Below are positions 26,841-34,773 of a DNA stretch of 64,000 nucleotides, piece after piece. The number at the start of each line of letters is the position of its first letter. Within the stretch, counting starts at the first letter, position 1. A program made the translations under genes and the position numbers. Source of the DNA: an uncultured Acidimicrobiales bacterium (GTDB lineage: Bacteria > Actinomycetota > Acidimicrobiia > Acidimicrobiales > SZUA-35); NCBI GenBank assembly GCA_938002965.1, contig CALKZY010000049.1, forward strand, positions 44,084 through 108,083. Direction: 5' to 3'. The notes under the pieces are model-generated. The model did not search any database. It was not told the origin of the DNA and saw nothing but the letters and a program-made list of their open reading frames with translations.

Positions 26841-28066
26841 GATTTCGAGGATTCCTTGGTTGACAGCGACTCGCCGGTGTAGACATCGACGATTGGATGG
26901 TTGAGCAGCTCGCCAATTGCGCCAGATCCGACCAGACGACAACGGTCCTTCCATCGTGCTGCGTTTGGGCACTCCAGGGCAAGCCACGATCCACTGACTT
27001 GAGCAGCTCCGTCGAGTTGCGCCGCCATCTCGATCCAGGTCTCTTGGCTCGTCAGCAGTTCAGATAGACGAAGCGTACTTAGAGAAGTGGCACCGCCGGC
27101 TACGACCAGGTGAAGGCCATCGAGCCGGCGATTGACAAGGACTGCCGGGTTCCCACCCATCTCGTCAGTTTCGTCGGATGCGTTGAGATCGATAATCCGA
27201 AGACCTGTATTCGAGGCAATCCGGATGGTGCGGGTTTCGTGTTGGGCAGGATCGCCGACCATTTGATACTCGGGGAACTCGGACCAGTCCGCAATCGCTG
27301 TGGCTAACAGGTTCGACCAGAGACCGACCACAATCAACACGTCAACCCGATATGCGTCACCTTCATGCTCGATGACCAGAGCACGATCGTCGGCTTGCAT
27401 CTCAGCGAGTCGGCTCCAGACGGTCTTATCGTCAACGTACAGCGGGAACGGGAATCCGGACGCGGTCAACGCGGACGAGAGTTGGTTCGCCAGGATCACG
27501 TCACGTTTGCCAAAGAAGTAGTCGTTGCTGATGTCATCCTCAGCCTGAACAAAACTTGCCGGCAAGGCATAACCCGGTGCTGCAGTTTGGATGGACGTTG
27601 CTCCCTGGAACGACGACATCGCAACAACCACCCGCCAGTCCGAACGTTCTTCAGGCGGGATGTCACTCAGGCCAAGAACCCGGAGTGTTGCGTTAACGTA
27701 GGTCAATCCGTCAACGGCATGGGCGGTGAGGTCGATCAGATCAGCCGCAATCGACGGATCTTCAGTTTCAAGTCCATCGACCGCCTTCGCCCGATTCTCG
27801 TCCAAGCGCTCCTCGGGTGACATCGGCCGAACGGTGGCAGAGCCCGACCACAACACTTCGTTCAGCTCGGCAACCTCTACTCCCAGAGCATCAGCCCAGC
27901 TGGCCAATTGCCGGGGATGGGGTACGGCGTCGCCGCGCTCCCATCGGTAGATGCTTGATCGGCTGGCCTGGATTGCTTCGGCCAGGCTCTCTTGGCTATG
28001 GCCGGCGTTTCGGCGCAGCTCGGCCAGTCGTTGCCGTCGTTCTTTGTCTTGCTGGGATTCGGACAT
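26837..28066 (-). CDS. XRE-type regulator with a large unknown C-terminal domain
   Basis: Residues about 12-65 are an XRE helix-turn-helix (LAELRRNAGHSQESLAEAIQ, then SRSSIYRWERGDAVPHPRQL). The remaining 330 residues form no domain I recognise; they alternate strands and helices and contain several Trp and acidic patches, so a ligand-sensing or enzymatic domain is possible. It is fused by overlap to the SDR gene and lies at the transfer-module edge of the element B cargo. It may control the cargo, and its own product may sense a metabolite handled by the SDR and oxidase. Confidence 0.75.
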   Translation of the reverse strand: MSESQQDKERRQRLAELRRNAGHSQESLAEAIQASRSSIYRWERGDAVPHPRQLASWADALGVEVAELNEVLWSGSATVRPMSPEERLDENRAKAVDGLETEDPSIAADLIDLTAHAVDGLTYVNATLRVLGLSDIPPEERSDWRVVVAMSSFQGATSIQTAAPGYALPASFVQAEDDISNDYFFGKRDVILANQLSSALTASGFPFPLYVDDKTVWSRLAEMQADDRALVIEHEGDAYRVDVLIVVGLWSNLLATAIADWSEFPEYQMVGDPAQHETRTIRIASNTGLRIIDLNASDETDEMGGNPAVLVNRRLDGLHLVVAGGATSLSTLRLSELLTSQETWIEMAAQLDGAAQVSGSWLALECPNAARWKDRCRLVGSGAIGELLNHPIVDVYTGESLSTKESSKS

Positions 28067-28323
28067 GGTTCGGCGTGTCCTTGGTGAGGTGGTATTGATC
28101 CGAAGGCCGTCCTAGCAAGCGGCCTGCTTCGTTACTGCTTCAGCTCTGCTTCATCGTGCACAGATGGCGCAGACATGGTGGTGAACTGATCTTTAGGTGA
28201 GTAGCGGCTGTTGGTGATGCTGCGAGTATGACACGCAACCACCAACCGCATCACCTGGTTCGCCGGCTTCTCGGCCTGGCGCTATGTGCCGGCTGCGTGA
28301 ACGGTCACCTCCTGGCCACAGCC
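28067..28323. other. Intergenic region between XRE and GntR genes of element B
   Basis: About 257 bases that should hold the promoter of the XRE-SDR pair. An open frame from ATG 28228 on the plus strand runs through the antisense of the GntR gene and looks like a shadow. No tRNA, clear terminator or repeat was found. Confidence 0.5.
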
Positions 28324-28686
28324 CTAGTCGATCACTTTCGTCTTCCGTTCGAGCTTGGCCACCCGCTTCTTGACCTTGTCGAGCTCGTCGTTGAGCTGGC
28401 GAACCTGCTGCTGGAGATCCGAACCGGACACAGCACTAAGAGCGCCGGCATCGACATCGGAGCGGACGAAGTTGCCCTTGCCCTGAATGCCGTAGATCAG
28501 GCCCTCACGCTGCAGCTCGTTGATAGCCCGCTGCACGGTGTTGATGGCCACTCCCCACTCGGCCTCCAACTGTCGGCCGGTAGGCAGCTTCTCGCCTGGC
28601 TGATAGGTGCCATCGGCTATGCCCTGCCGAATCTGCTCGGCGATCTGAACGTATGGCGGACGCTGGTCGTCGGCTTTCAAACCCAT
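28324..28686 (-). CDS. Small GntR-family repressor of element B
   Basis: A 120-residue protein: a GntR winged helix (PPYVQIAEQIRQGIADGTYQ, PTGRQLEAEWGVAINTVQRA) plus a short C-terminal coiled coil rich in Lys/Glu (QQQVRQLNDELDKVKKRVA), like the small GntR/KorSA-type regulators of actinomycete elements. ATG 28686 gives the normal N-terminus; the longer frame has no typical start. It is divergent from the transfer/replication operon and likely represses it through the TTGGGA/TCCCAA palindrome just upstream. Confidence 0.85.
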   Translation of the reverse strand: MGLKADDQRPPYVQIAEQIRQGIADGTYQPGEKLPTGRQLEAEWGVAINTVQRAINELQREGLIYGIQGKGNFVRSDVDAGALSAVSGSDLQQQVRQLNDELDKVKKRVAKLERKTKVID

Positions 28687-28717
28687 TGGTTTCAAGCCTA
28701 CTCGACTGCTCAAGTTC

Positions 28718-28750
28718 CTTGGGAAAGCCGACATACTGGACAATCCCAAG
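28718..28750. promoter_or_regulatory. Candidate GntR operator in element B
   Basis: CTTGGGA (28718-28724) and TCCCAAG (28744-28750) are perfect 7-bp inverted arms separated by 19 bases, in the divergent region between the GntR gene and the transfer operon. The same TGGGA/TCCCA half-sites occur at the same place in element A. Confidence 0.5.
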
Positions 28751-28841
28751 TTAATTAAGTAACCTGCGATACATGGTTATCTGACTGGACATGAATTCAG
28801 GCCGACAACCAACCGTCGCTCAAACGAAAGGACCAACCAAA

Positions 28842-29198
28842 ATGCATGTGCTCCCGGTAGACGAACAACGATTCCGGGACCGGATCGTCTCAGTTGTCGA
28901 GATCGTGGCCTCAGTCGACGGCGACGGCAACCAGCGCAAGACCAAAGGCCAGCAACCAATCTGGACGCTGCGCCTACTCGTCCGCCCCGATAGCTCGGAC
29001 CAACGGACGCCCGAAGTGGCCGAAGTGCAGTTCCCGGCTGATCGGATACCAAAGATCGACTTCTCGATCACACCTCGACTCACCGACCTCCAGGTGTACG
29101 TCTGGCCCACCGAACCCGGCATGACCCGACTGTCGTTCTGGGCATCGGCGGTCTTCACCGCGCCAAGGCGCCCCGCCTACATGCGAGCTGTGGCCTGA
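28842..29198 (+). CDS. Small accessory protein, first gene of the element B transfer operon
   Basis: A 118-residue beta-rich protein with a central GQQPIWTLRLLVRP segment. It resembles the proteins at 32894 and 44490 (shared polar turn, then G.P.W.VR and an alternating-strand region), which suggests an OB-like or single-strand-binding fold; this is inference from pattern only. AAAGGA precedes ATG 28842. The stop overlaps the start of the membrane translocase subunit as TGATG. An ATG at 28791 is an alternative start. Confidence 0.65.
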   Translation: MHVLPVDEQRFRDRIVSVVEIVASVDGDGNQRKTKGQQPIWTLRLLVRPDSSDQRTPEVAEVQFPADRIPKIDFSITPRLTDLQVYVWPTEPGMTRLSFWASAVFTAPRRPAYMRAVA

Positions 29199-30010
29199 TG
29201 AATCCCATTCGTCTCATCTGGTGGCGGTTCTTGATGGACCTTCGTCCACTGACTCGGTTCGGTGCTGAGCGGTTCCCGCATTTGTCGCCGGCCATGATCC
29301 GCTTTCGAGCCGTTGCTCATCTGGTGATTGGCAATCCGCTGAATGTGCTGGCCGTCGCTTACGGCTGGATCATCTGGTCATTCGGTGGCTCTGGTCAACT
29401 GGCGTTGATTGCCGTAGTGGCCGGTGTCGCTTTGGTGGAAGCCAGCTTTCAAGTCACTCGGTTGATCGGCAGCTGGAGGTTCGCTTTCTGGTTGCTCGGT
29501 TGGCGTGAGGCGTGGCGGGTTCGTCGTCGATGGCCGGCTGATTGGGCGATCGTTGCTGCTAAGACGATTCATGTTCAGGCTGAGGTCGGTACATCGAAAG
29601 AACCGATTGCGTCGGCTCGGCTTCGCCCGGTGGCTGACCATCCGAAGATGTCGTGGCTGCCTCAGGTCTCGTGGCCGGTTGTGTCGTGGTGGGTCGGGCC
29701 CCCTCCTGGCCGTGCCTTTGATGCGCTTGATGATGTCACCAATCAGTTGGCGGCCAATATCTCGCATTGCGTTGATGTCACAGTCGACTTTGAGCGTGAG
29801 GCCGATTCGTATGGCCGGCTGGTTGTCACCTTCGCCGATCCTCTTCGCTCCACGGTTGATCCGCCGGAGACGGTCGACATCGCCGCTGAGCTTGAGAACC
29901 TGCACCTGCTCGATCCAGTGAGTGATGACGTAGAGCCCAGCAACGATGATGATGCCGCCGATCGGCCTACCCACCTCGAGCTGGTCGATTCCGATTGGGA
30001 GACGTACTGA
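29198..30010 (+). CDS. Membrane subunit of a split TraSA/FtsK-like translocase (element B)
   Basis: A 270-residue protein starting MNPIRLIWWRFLMDLRP, with two transmembrane helices (around LNVLAVAYGWIIWSF and LALIAVVAGVALVEASF) and a cytoplasmic domain containing EVGTSKEPIASARLRPV, GPPPGRAFDALDDV and a C-terminal acidic tail. It matches the element A protein at 40191. It has no P-loop; the motor is the next gene, one base downstream. The pair looks like the membrane/alpha half and ATPase half of the conjugative DNA pump of AICEs, encoded separately. Confidence 0.7.
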   Translation: MNPIRLIWWRFLMDLRPLTRFGAERFPHLSPAMIRFRAVAHLVIGNPLNVLAVAYGWIIWSFGGSGQLALIAVVAGVALVEASFQVTRLIGSWRFAFWLLGWREAWRVRRRWPADWAIVAAKTIHVQAEVGTSKEPIASARLRPVADHPKMSWLPQVSWPVVSWWVGPPPGRAFDALDDVTNQLAANISHCVDVTVDFEREADSYGRLVVTFADPLRSTVDPPETVDIAAELENLHLLDPVSDDVEPSNDDDAADRPTHLELVDSDWETY

Positions 30011-30011
30011 C

Positions 30012-30860
30012 ATGGCCATCACCATCGGTCGACTCTTTGACAATCGTCGGCTACAGCTGCCGTGGCCCGGCTGTCCTCACATCCTCGTTGGCGGCGAAAC
30101 CGGCTCGGGTAAGTCAGGCGTCAACAATGCCATCATCGGTGCTGTCGCCGGCCGGGCTGATACCGCCATCGTCGGTATCGACTTGAAGCTGGTCGAGCAG
30201 TCGATGTGGACTCAACGATTCACCACTTGCGCTACTACTCCAGGTGAGGCCGACCATCTCCTGGCCGATCTTCGCCAGCTGATTCAAGATCGAGCTGAGT
30301 TCCTCAAGTCCAGGGGGCTGCGGATGTGGCGTTCCGACTTCGGGCCGTGGATTCTGTTAGTGGTAGACGAACTGGCTGAGTTGGCCGGCCATGATCCTGA
30401 TGCTCTGATCGAAGCGGTTGAGACCGGCGAAACGAGCAGCATCATTCGATCCAGTCGCAATACCGCCCAAGTGCGGGTGGCCTTGCTCGGCTCGTTGGCC
30501 CGGCTGGCCCGGTTCTGTGGAATCACCATTGTCGCCGCCACTCAGTACCCGTCGGCTGAGGTGGTTGATCAGCAGGTCCGTACTCAGTTGACGATTCGCA
30601 TCATGTTGCGGGTGGCGTCGGGTGAGCAGGTAGACGTCTGTCTCGGCCGGGGTTACGGCAAGCGCATTGGTGTGCGGTCCATCCCTGTTGACCAGCGGGG
30701 CGGGCTTTGGATCGCCGGTCTGCCTGATCATCCTGAGCCGGTTAGAGGCCGTGCTCACTTTCTGGACGACGACTACATCAATCGACACGTCGCCCGCACC
30801 CGACATCTTGCATGGCCGGCTGAGGCTGTGTTTCGACCACCGATGGATTGCGCCGCTTGA
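30012..30860 (+). CDS. FtsK/SpoIIIE-type motor ATPase of the element B transfer system
   Basis: A 282-residue motor domain with Walker A in GGETGSGKSGVNNAIIG, Walker B in ILLVVDELAELAG and the FtsK-family ATQYPSAEVVDQQVRTQLT segment. It should move double-stranded DNA between cells, as TraSA/TraB do for Streptomyces elements, working with the membrane subunit encoded just upstream. No transmembrane helix or gamma domain is present. The start is ATG 30012, one base after the upstream stop. Confidence 0.88.
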   Translation: MAITIGRLFDNRRLQLPWPGCPHILVGGETGSGKSGVNNAIIGAVAGRADTAIVGIDLKLVEQSMWTQRFTTCATTPGEADHLLADLRQLIQDRAEFLKSRGLRMWRSDFGPWILLVVDELAELAGHDPDALIEAVETGETSSIIRSSRNTAQVRVALLGSLARLARFCGITIVAATQYPSAEVVDQQVRTQLTIRIMLRVASGEQVDVCLGRGYGKRIGVRSIPVDQRGGLWIAGLPDHPEPVRGRAHFLDDDYINRHVARTRHLAWPAEAVFRPPMDCAA

Positions 30861-30956
30861 CCTAAACCGACATTCCCTATTCATGCGAGTGGCCGCCCCC
30901 CTGTCCGGCAAGACCAAAGGGCGACCACCACTGACCAACCCCAGGAGGGTTGATTC

Positions 30957-31475
30957 ATGCACCCTACCAAACCGCCTACTACCGGCTCTGAGCCGGACCC
31001 TTCACGCACTCGATGGGCTCGGGTCGCCCACACTCGATCGGGATTCATCGATCCGACGGCGTCAGCCGACGGCGATGCGCCGCCTCTTCACGACACTGCG
31101 CCTGATCCTCACATCGATCGGAAGTTCTCCCCTACTGGGGCGTCTCCCCACACCTTGCACTCCGTCACAGACGAGACCGTGATCCTCGGTCAGCTCGGTC
31201 CCGATGACGATGCCCCGACACATCAAGTCCAGGCCACCCGTCGGCCGAAGGCTGCTCAACGCCGGCCAATAGCCGAATCTGCGAGATGGCATCGATGCGC
31301 CCGGTGGCTGCCGTGGTCACTTGCGCTCGCTGTGCTCGGCTTCGTCGCTGTGCGCCTGGCCGTCGTCGTGAGTGATCAGGTCGGTTCTGATCTGGCCACG
31401 GTGGCGACGTTGTCGATGGCCTTGTGCGGGTCGCTGTTGGTGGTCGCCCAGGTTCTGACAGGACTGCGGCGATGA
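30957..31475 (+). CDS. Two-helix membrane protein upstream of rep (element B)
   Basis: The 172-residue product has a long polar N-terminus and two C-terminal transmembrane helices (WSLALAVLGFVAVRLAVVV and LATVATLSMALCGSLLVVA). Layout and position match the 159-residue protein of element A at 42669. AGGAGG lies seven bases before the ATG. The stop overlaps the rep start (ATGA). It may be an Spd-like spread protein or anchor the transfer machine; function unknown. Confidence 0.65.
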   Translation: MHPTKPPTTGSEPDPSRTRWARVAHTRSGFIDPTASADGDAPPLHDTAPDPHIDRKFSPTGASPHTLHSVTDETVILGQLGPDDDAPTHQVQATRRPKAAQRRPIAESARWHRCARWLPWSLALAVLGFVAVRLAVVVSDQVGSDLATVATLSMALCGSLLVVAQVLTGLRR

Positions 31476-32881
31476 CGAAGCGATCAAGGCCAGATGACAT
31501 GAGCGACGGTGATTTTCCGAACGGAGGCCGTAGCCGCAGCCGGCCGCCCTCGCGAGAGGCGCAGGCGCAGGCCGACCGGCCCGGAGGGCCGGCTGCCGGA
31601 GCTCCCTTGGTAATAATTGGCAATTACTCCGCGAGTCAGGCCGTTGGGACTGGCACGGACGGCTACGAACTCCAATCTGTGGAGCCGTTGAAGGGCAAGG
31701 CACGGCGGTTTCTGGCTGATCGGGCTCGGGCCTTGATTGCTGAGACGTGCGGTCATTTGGCGGAAGCGGCGAAGATCCGCAGTTGCGGTGTGAACGTGAA
31801 ACACGGCAACTCGATGGTGAGCGTCGAGCGGCATCTGAAGGGTTACGCCTATGCCAGCGGGTTGCAGACGTGCGGGTCGGTGTGGGCGTGTCCGATTTGT
31901 TCGTTCAAGATTCGTTTGAAGCGGGCTGCTGAGTTGGCGGTGGCTATTGCGGTGCATCAGGCCAACGGTGGGACGGTGTTGTTGTTGACGTTGACGACGC
32001 AGCACAGTTTCGGGGAGTCGCTCGATGAGGTGTGGTCGGTGGTTCAGGACACCTGGGCATTTGTGACCGGCCACTACCGCTACCGCAAGCTTCGTGACCG
32101 GCTCGGTATCGGGTTTGTGCGAACGATGGAGGTCATGCACGGCCTGAACGGGTGGCATCCGCATTTGCATGTGCTGTTGTTCTGCGATGCGCCGGTTGAT
32201 CCGTTCGACACGCCGGATGAGTACCACGAGATCGGCCGCACGTTCCATGATCTATGGGTCAAGCGGATGGAGGAGAAGCACGGCCGTGATGTCCGCTCGT
32301 CCTATGGCGTGGATCTTCGCCTGGTCAAGGGTGATGGTGCTGATGGTGTGGGCATGTACTGCACCAAGGCTGGCTGGGAAGTCGCCCTGGCCGATGGCAA
32401 GCAGGGTCGCACGTCGACCAGTCGCCATCCGTTCGCTATAGCGTTCGATGCGGTCGAGAACGGCGACGCCGCCGACATTGCGTTGTTTCAGGAATGGGTG
32501 AAGGGTTCGCACGGCCGGCATATGTGGTCGTGGTCGAAGGGTCTTCGTCAGAAGCTTCGCCTCGGTGCCGAACGTACCGATGAGGAGTTGGCCGCTGAGG
32601 CGGAGGAGTCGGTTGAGCAGATCTGTGTGATCGCTCCCGAACTGTGGACCGCTATTGCCGTGACTCGCCGGGGGTTGCGGTCCCGGTTTCTGAGCTTCTT
32701 CGACACCGCCGGTGAGCCGGTCGGTGATCAGTTGCCGGTGGCGTTGGCGTTCCTGGCCGGCCACGGCTTGGAGGTGGTGGTCGAAACGAGATCTTCAGGG
32801 GTGCCGCTGTTGCGGCTGCCTGATGAGCAAGAGCGGGCTGATCGGTCCGCTGTCCAAATCAACAAACAAGACAACAACTAA
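31472..32881 (+). CDS. Rolling-circle replication initiator of element B (HUH Rep)
   Basis: A 469-residue protein. After a low-complexity N-terminus comes a Cys segment (GLQTCGSVWACPICSFKIR), then the HUH metal motif in GWHPHLHVLLF and, about 105 residues later, the YCTK catalytic Tyr segment (GVGMYCTKAG). This matches the pSAM2/RepSA-like initiators of AICEs, which nick the element at its double-strand origin. The start at ATG 31472 overlaps the upstream stop. The N-terminal coding DNA holds a hairpin plus CTTGGTAA motif that may be the origin itself. Confidence 0.88.
   Translation: MTKRSRPDDMSDGDFPNGGRSRSRPPSREAQAQADRPGGPAAGAPLVIIGNYSASQAVGTGTDGYELQSVEPLKGKARRFLADRARALIAETCGHLAEAAKIRSCGVNVKHGNSMVSVERHLKGYAYASGLQTCGSVWACPICSFKIRLKRAAELAVAIAVHQANGGTVLLLTLTTQHSFGESLDEVWSVVQDTWAFVTGHYRYRKLRDRLGIGFVRTMEVMHGLNGWHPHLHVLLFCDAPVDPFDTPDEYHEIGRTFHDLWVKRMEEKHGRDVRSSYGVDLRLVKGDGADGVGMYCTKAGWEVALADGKQGRTSTSRHPFAIAFDAVENGDAADIALFQEWVKGSHGRHMWSWSKGLRQKLRLGAERTDEELAAEAEESVEQICVIAPELWTAIAVTRRGLRSRFLSFFDTAGEPVGDQLPVALAFLAGHGLEVVVETRSSGVPLLRLPDEQERADRSAVQINKQDNN
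31576..31629 (+). other. Putative double-strand origin inside element B rep
   Basis: A perfect 7-bp hairpin with a 3-base loop (CCGGCCC, GGA, GGGCCGG) at 31576-31592 is followed after 13 bases by CTTGGTAATAATTGG at 31606. CTTGGTA-like sequences are nick sites in the pC194/pIJ101-type rolling-circle group. Element A has the same hairpin geometry, the same 13-base spacing and 19 of 24 identical bases from CTTGG onward. Confidence 0.45.
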
Positions 32882-32893
32882 GGAGAAATTTCA

Positions 32894-33304
32894 ATGTTCA
32901 AGCATCTGATTATCAGCGAAACGGCTTACGAGCTTCGGTTTCAGGAGTCCGAGCCGGTCTACAAGTATCAGGAGGGCGTCTACGGCGATGACCGGGAGCA
33001 GGATCGGGACAAGGACACCGGGTATCCGTTGTGGACCGTTCGGATTACGGCGTCAAATGCGGCCACTCGGGAGGAGCAGGCGCTTGAGGTGCGGGTCGCT
33101 TCGCCTGATCAGCCGATGGCCGGCTTCAAGGATTTGGTGACCATGCCGAATCTGCGGGCGCAGATCTACACCCGTCGCAACGAGCGAAGCGTAACCGTGA
33201 TCTGGATGGCTGACGCCTTCGCCGCTCTTGGTGAGGTCGGCAAGCCGGCCAAGTCGTCTGCTTCTGCTTCTGCTTCGTCGGCGACCGCCAAGGCTGCTGC
33301 GTAG
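32894..33304 (+). CDS. Accessory protein downstream of rep (element B)
   Basis: A 136-residue protein with DKDTGYPLWTVRITAS near residue 38 and an Ala/Ser-rich tail (SSASASASS). It resembles the element A protein at 44490 (DEATGCPLWKVRCVVS) and, more weakly, the protein at 28842. AAGGAG precedes the ATG. The conserved position right after rep suggests a role in replication, perhaps single-strand binding; no catalytic motif is seen. Confidence 0.7.
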   Translation: MFKHLIISETAYELRFQESEPVYKYQEGVYGDDREQDRDKDTGYPLWTVRITASNAATREEQALEVRVASPDQPMAGFKDLVTMPNLRAQIYTRRNERSVTVIWMADAFAALGEVGKPAKSSASASASSATAKAAA

Positions 33305-33323
33305 TCCGGTTCGTGTCATCTAT

Positions 33324-33379
33324 GGGGCGGGTCGGTCTGGTTGCGATGACCGCCTTCGAGGCTGTGATCGGCCCGCCCC
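33324..33379 (+). other. Structured intercistronic segment before xis (element B)
   Basis: GGGGCGGG (33324-33331) pairs with CCCGCCCC (33372-33379). The loop holds two smaller hairpins, CGGT...ACCG and GCCT-TCG-AGGC, giving a three-way junction. It ends just before the GGAAAGGAG ribosome site of the excisionase gene, so it could control xis-int translation or end upstream transcription. Confidence 0.4.
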
Positions 33380-33395
33380 GGAAAGGAGAAGTGCA

Positions 33396-33596
33396 ATGAG
33401 TGAACCCACGGCTGGTATTGAGAAGTTGGTGTACGACGTGAAGGAAGCGGCCGAGATGTTGAGCATCAGTCGGACGATGATCTTCCAGCTGATCAACGAA
33501 GGCCGCCTCGGCAGCCTCAAAGTCGGCCACCGTCGCCTGGTCCCCCGCCAGGACTTGGAAGAGTTCGTGTCATCCAACCGTCAGCCGGCAGCCTGA
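33396..33596 (+). CDS. Excisionase-type helix-turn-helix protein (element B)
   Basis: A 66-residue MerR-like winged helix of the excisionase family: YDVKEAAEMLSISRTMIFQL, then GRLGSLKVGHRRLVPRQDLEEFV. AAGGAG supports ATG 33396. The stop overlaps the integrase start (TGATG), the classic xis-int coupling of AICEs. It should bend DNA at the att region and steer the integrase to excision. Confidence 0.88.
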   Translation: MSEPTAGIEKLVYDVKEAAEMLSISRTMIFQLINEGRLGSLKVGHRRLVPRQDLEEFVSSNRQPAA

Positions 33597-34723
33597 TGGC
33601 CAAGCGTTCATACGGTGAGGGGTCGGTCTATCCGACCAGCGACGGCAAAGGCTGGATGGCCGACCTCTCAATGATGCTGCCCAACGGCAAGCGCAAACGC
33701 ATCCGCCGACGGGCCAAGAACAAGACCGAGGCGAACCGCCTGCTCCGGTCTCTGCGGGATGAGCTGCATCAAAAGGGATCTGTCCCAAGCCAGCAGCGAG
33801 ATGTTGCGACCGCCGTTGCCGAATATCTTGAGTTTCGCCATGCAGCGGATCTACAGCCTCAGACTCTGGAGAAGGACCATCGACACGCTGAGATTATTGC
33901 ACTAGGACTTGGCAGGCAACGGGTCGCCACGCTGTCAGTTGACGACTGCGATAGCTTCCTTCGCTCAGCGGCTGAAGGTGCGTTTGGTAGGCCCTATGGT
34001 CGCCCTGAACTCCGACGGCTGCGCCAGAAACTCATTCGAATCCTAGAGAACGACGAGCGCCGAGGCCTTGTCAATCGAAACGTGGCACGACTCTCGGTTG
34101 TACCTGAAGAGTCACCAGACCGGAAACCTCGGCGGGCGCCCAGAGCCATCAGCCTCAGTGAGATCGAGGACCTAATCTTAGTTGCCCCGCAACCAGTCAG
34201 CGTCTTCATTGATCTCGTGGGTAGAAACGGCTTGCGGCCCGCGGAGGCACGTGGACTCCAATGGACGCAGGTCGACGTCACCGCTTCTACTGTCCAGATC
34301 ATCGCCCAGATGAATCGCAGCAACGAATTGGCAAAGGTGAAGACAAGACGCTCCCATCGAACGATTCGATTTGACGACGTCACGGCCAACCGACTGTTGG
34401 CCTGGCGCGAATCACAGTCAGCGTTTAAGGAGTCTGCGCGCGTCGCTTGGTCTGGCAACGCCCTCAACCTCATCATCACAACCCGATTCGGCACCGCAGT
34501 CAACCAGCGGAACCTCCACCGTTCAATCGTCGCAAGCTGTGGTCGAGCAATGATCGATCCGCCGATTGGAGCCTACGACCTTCGCCACTCCGCAATTACA
34601 CTTCAGGTGGAACGCGGCCACCCGGTTCATCGGATTGCCGACTGGGCAGGAACTTCCGAGCGGATGATCGCAGACGTTTATCGTCACAAGCTTGATGTTG
34701 TGACCGACTTGACTGGACCCTGA
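33596..34723 (+). CDS. Tyrosine integrase of element B
   Basis: A 375-residue tyrosine recombinase with an N-terminal arm-binding domain (GEGSVYPTSDGKGWMADL), a core-binding domain and a C-terminal catalytic domain: Arg in GLRPAEARGLQW, Lys region KTRRSHRTI, YDLRHSAITLQ, then IADWAGTSERM with Trp in place of the usual second His (as in Cre) and the Tyr in DVYRHK. It should recombine the tRNA-Ile 3' ends at 18198 and 36594. The integrase lies 1.9 kb from the right att because the XRE-ImmA pair intervenes. Confidence 0.93.
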   Translation: MAKRSYGEGSVYPTSDGKGWMADLSMMLPNGKRKRIRRRAKNKTEANRLLRSLRDELHQKGSVPSQQRDVATAVAEYLEFRHAADLQPQTLEKDHRHAEIIALGLGRQRVATLSVDDCDSFLRSAAEGAFGRPYGRPELRRLRQKLIRILENDERRGLVNRNVARLSVVPEESPDRKPRRAPRAISLSEIEDLILVAPQPVSVFIDLVGRNGLRPAEARGLQWTQVDVTASTVQIIAQMNRSNELAKVKTRRSHRTIRFDDVTANRLLAWRESQSAFKESARVAWSGNALNLIITTRFGTAVNQRNLHRSIVASCGRAMIDPPIGAYDLRHSAITLQVERGHPVHRIADWAGTSERMIADVYRHKLDVVTDLTGP

Positions 34724-34760
34724 CTGTCAAGCGCGGCCCCCAACTGCTTATATTTCTTGT

Positions 34761-34766
34761 TATTAT
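34761..34766 (+). promoter_or_regulatory. Candidate -10 box for the element B TA-like pair
   Basis: TATTAT within a sharply AT-rich patch after the integrase, seven bases before the ATG at 34774. It implies a leaderless transcript. No clear -35 box was found. Confidence 0.35.
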
Positions 34767-34773
34767 ATTTTTC

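Noticed and set aside
28228..28758. 176-codon plus-strand frame over the GntR gene of element B
   Set aside because: Mostly antisense of the GntR coding region; no upstream signals.
29378..30043. Minus-strand frame over the element B translocase genes
   Set aside because: Antisense of two conserved genes; Arg/Pro-rich and without motif.
31484..32248. Minus-strand frame over element B rep
   Set aside because: Antisense of the HUH Rep; no ribosome site or domain.
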